Shown: positions 14,952 through 16,401 of the stretch, piece by piece | Position numbering within the stretch: position 1 is the stretch's first letter | How the letters are laid out: every line of letters starts with the position of its first letter | Assembly (NCBI GenBank): GCA_041751795.1 | Contig: JBGSWU010000396.1 | Span: 1 to 16,401 of the forward strand | DNA from: JBBECJ01 sp041751795 | GTDB lineage: Bacteria > Chloroflexota > Chloroflexia > Thermomicrobiales > CFX8 | Reading direction: 5' to 3' | Length of the DNA stretch: 16,401 nt | Notes under the pieces: model-generated | Database searches by the model: none | Seen by the model: the letters and a program-made list of their open reading frames with translations, nothing else | Told to the model about the DNA's origin: nothing | Translations under genes and position numbers: made by a program

Positions 14952-15335
14952 CTAGTGCGCTCCGTGCTCGTCACGGCGTACCTGGCAGGTGAGGCAGCGC
15001 TCTGCCAACGGGAGAACCGCCAAGCGTTCTGGGTCTATTGCCTTGCCACAATCAAAGCAGTGACCGTAGGTGGACGCTTCGATCCGTTTGAGCGCATCAC
15101 CGATGTCCCGCACCTCAGCACGTAGTTCGCGGATGCGGCTGATGTCAGTCTCAGCAACCAGCATATCCGACGCTTCATCCGCAGGATGTTTCGTGATAGT
15201 CCCCTCATCCACCTGGCTCCAGATGGCGTCGTTGAGCTCATGTTTCAACTCAAGCAGTTGCTGATCAATCTCGACGAGACGACGATGTAACCGATCGACA
15301 ACAACAACCAACGGACCGGCTGTCACAACGTTCAT
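14952..15335 (-). CDS. DksA/TraR-family zinc-finger protein
   Basis: The 127-residue protein has a long charged helical hairpin (about 10-90) followed by a C4 zinc finger, CFDC...CLTC, with 17 residues between the pairs, as in the DksA/TraR C4-type family. These proteins enter the RNA polymerase secondary channel and in many bacteria modulate the stringent or stress response. The hairpin tip region reads HPADEASDML; the acidic DxxDxA tip of classical DksA is only partly matched, so activity with ppGpp cannot be assumed. ATG 15335 is preceded by GGGAG with a seven-base spacer. It is the first gene of a probable three-gene unit with the kinase and methyltransferase. Its upstream region has clustered dyads that may control the whole unit. 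Confidence 0.88.
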   Translation of the reverse strand: MNVVTAGPLVVVVDRLHRRLVEIDQQLLELKHELNDAIWSQVDEGTITKHPADEASDMLVAETDISRIRELRAEVRDIGDALKRIEASTYGHCFDCGKAIDPERLAVLPLAERCLTCQVRRDEHGAH

Positions 15336-15367
15336 CTGGAATCTCCCTTCGAGCAGATGTCATGCAT

Positions 15368-15386
15368 GGACGACATGTGGTTGTCC
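15368..15386 (-). promoter_or_regulatory. Short hairpin/dyad in the leader of the DksA/TraR-like operon
   Basis: GGACGAC and GTTGTCC flank a five-base ATGTG loop. Six of seven pairs are Watson-Crick and one is G-T. It lies 33 bp upstream of the ATG on the template side and could be a leader structure or an operator half. It is too short to assign a role. Confidence 0.25.
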
Positions 15387-15421
15387 GTGCCTGCTCTCGG
15401 TTCGATTATCAGTTCCCATCT

Positions 15422-15460
15422 GGTTCAGGGATGTATGAACCGTTCAGTTGAACGCGTCAA
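15422..15460 (-). promoter_or_regulatory. Candidate promoter with overlapping TGAAC dyads upstream of the DksA/TraR-like operon
   Basis: Two inverted repeats lie end to end: GGTTCA (15422-15427) with TGAACC (15436-15441), and CGTTCA (15441-15446) with TGAACG (15449-15454). The half-site GTTCA/TGAAC thus occurs four times in 32 bp. On the minus strand TTGACG (15460-15455) directly precedes the inner dyad, and CATACA follows with a 17-base spacer as a weak -10. An operator inside a promoter spacer is a common repressor or activator arrangement. The regulator is unknown. Confidence 0.4.
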
Positions 15461-15491
15461 CATCGTGACAGAGTGCTACGACACGTCTGCA

Positions 15492-16401
15492 TTACGTCGA
15501 GTCGACCTTTGAGAGCAGGGCTAAACCCTCAATATGGACAGTCTGCGGGTAGAAATCGAACAGTTCATACCGATGGATCCGGTATCCAGCGCGAACGAGT
15601 TGCGCCGCGTCACGCGCATAGGTGATGGGCGAGCAGGATACGTAAACGATTCTTGGGATATCACGCTCGATCAGAGCCGCCATCGTTGTCTCATCAAGAC
15701 CGGTCCGTGGAGGGTCAACGATTGCAAGGTCCAGGCGCGGTAGCATCGCAACGGCCTCCTCGGCCGGAGCGGCGACATAATCGATACTCGTCAACCCCCA
15801 GGCAGCAGCCGTCATCCGGGCGGCGTCGACCGCGCGCGGGTCAATCTCAATCAGCGTCACCTGTGCACCGGCTTCGGCCAGAAACAGGCCAAACAGCCCA
15901 ACCCCGCCATAGACGTCCGCGGCAACCTCACCTGGCTGCGCGTCGGCGAGTTCCAGTGCGCGATCGAGCAGCGCAGGAAGCAGTGACCAGTTCGACTGAA
16001 AGAACGACCCGGCAGGCAGGGCAAGATCTTTCCCTCTCAACCGCATCCAGGCGTGCTCCGGGCCAGCCAGCACAACGATCGAGCCGCCACCGTCCTGGAC
16101 GCTGACGCCTTCAACGCCGCGTAAGGCCATCAATCGTCCGGCGACTTCGCTCATCGCTGCATCTGGCATGAATTTCAGGCCGTCGACGCCTTCCAACAGC
16201 AACTGCAGGCGTGTGTCACTGGGTGATCCAGCGACCTGTGCATGCAGCAGCGCCTTTCCGCGATAGTCTGGAATCTCGCGCAAGCGGATCAATCGATTTA
16301 GTTCTTCAAGCAGACGTGAGATGGCCGGATGAGCAACCGGACACGTCCGTAATCCGACGATCTGCTTCGAGCGCCGCATGCGGAATCCCGCCTCCGGGCC
16401 A
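15492..16401 (-). CDS. TrmA/RlmD-family RNA (uracil-5-)-methyltransferase, 5' part missing
   Basis: The visible 3' portion (about 302 codons) is open to the window edge. An ATG at 16379 is internal, because the upstream codons GPEAGFR join smoothly to MRRSKQIVGLRTCPV as in full-length members, which usually have over 400 residues with an N-terminal TRAM domain. The SAM-binding core is ADVYGGVGLFGLFL, followed by VTLIEID, the DPPRTGLDE motif, and YVSCSPITYARD, whose cysteine is the nucleophile attacking uracil C6. The enzyme makes 5-methyluridine in rRNA or tRNA; which site cannot be read here. The N-terminal Fe-S cysteines, if any, are mostly outside the window. It is on the same strand as the DksA/TraR-like gene, which starts 156 bp beyond its stop. 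Confidence 0.9.
   Translation of the reverse strand, partial: GPEAGFRMRRSKQIVGLRTCPVAHPAISRLLEELNRLIRLREIPDYRGKALLHAQVAGSPSDTRLQLLLEGVDGLKFMPDAAMSEVAGRLMALRGVEGVSVQDGGGSIVVLAGPEHAWMRLRGKDLALPAGSFFQSNWSLLPALLDRALELADAQPGEVAADVYGGVGLFGLFLAEAGAQVTLIEIDPRAVDAARMTAAAWGLTSIDYVAAPAEEAVAMLPRLDLAIVDPPRTGLDETTMAALIERDIPRIVYVSCSPITYARDAAQLVRAGYRIHRYELFDFYPQTVHIEGLALLSKVDST

Noticed and set aside
15368..15386. Possible match to the mycobacterial DosR box
   Set aside because: The dyad has GGAC...GTCC arms but not the GGGACTWWAGTCCC core, and the local regulator is OmpR-type, so a DosR box is not expected. No DosR-like box was found elsewhere in the intergenic regions.
16377..16379. ATG as start of the RNA methyltransferase
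   Set aside because: The frame stays open upstream to the window edge with family-like sequence (GPEAGFR), and the protein from this ATG would lack the normal N-terminal third.

Overview
The window reads as bacterial chromosome of moderately high GC (high 50s by eye), with tightly packed genes, GTG starts and ATGA/GTGA overlaps. The gene families (Dpp/Opp-type permease tail, APH-fold kinases, GAF/PAS histidine kinases, tandem universal stress proteins, a MscR-like dehydrogenase) fit a soil or thermophilic Gram-positive-like lineage. Chloroflexota (Thermomicrobia-like) is my best guess and Actinobacteria is the alternative. This placement is inference; there is no rRNA or other marker in the window. 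No tRNA, rRNA, CRISPR array, transposase or phage gene was seen.

Layout. 1-55 (+) is the last codons of an ABC transporter permease. 217-1293 (+) is an APH-fold phosphotransferase, convergent with a zinc alcohol/formaldehyde dehydrogenase of the MscR type (1323-2414, -). Divergent from that dehydrogenase is a soluble PAS-PAS-GAF histidine kinase with no adjacent regulator (2626-4833, +). After a 273-bp convergent gap carrying an inverted repeat comes a minus-strand block. In transcription order this block is an OmpR-type response regulator (9790-9080), an overlapping GAF-PAS histidine kinase (9099-7159), a 136-bp gap with two direct repeats, and two tandem-domain universal stress proteins joined by an ATGA overlap (7022-6099 and 6102-5107). 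Divergent from the regulator is a third tandem universal stress protein (9999-10937, +), then a perfect 13-bp hairpin and an acetyl-CoA hydrolase/CoA-transferase (11037-12335, +). A convergent minus-strand block follows: a DksA/TraR-type zinc-finger protein (15335-14952), a two-domain APH/P-loop kinase (14879-13251) and a SAM methyltransferase (13254-12388). Last is the 3' part of a TrmA/RlmD-type RNA methyltransferase (15492-16401, -), cut by the window edge.

How they may work together. The kinase at 7159-9099 carries a GAF domain very like the haem-binding GAF-A domain of mycobacterial DosS/DosT, including the residues that align with the proximal histidine and distal tyrosine. Around it are three tandem universal stress proteins, a protein of the Rv2004c type (APH plus P-loop kinase) and an adjacent SAM methyltransferase (compare Rv2003c). 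These classes are characteristic members of the mycobacterial DosR dormancy regulon. Here, however, the output module is a HisKA kinase with an OmpR-family regulator rather than HisKA_3 with a NarL-family regulator. My main hypothesis is that this is a DosRST-like oxygen/NO-responsive stress island built from different signalling parts. The sequence supports the domain and residue matches. Haem binding, gas sensing and a shared regulon are inference.
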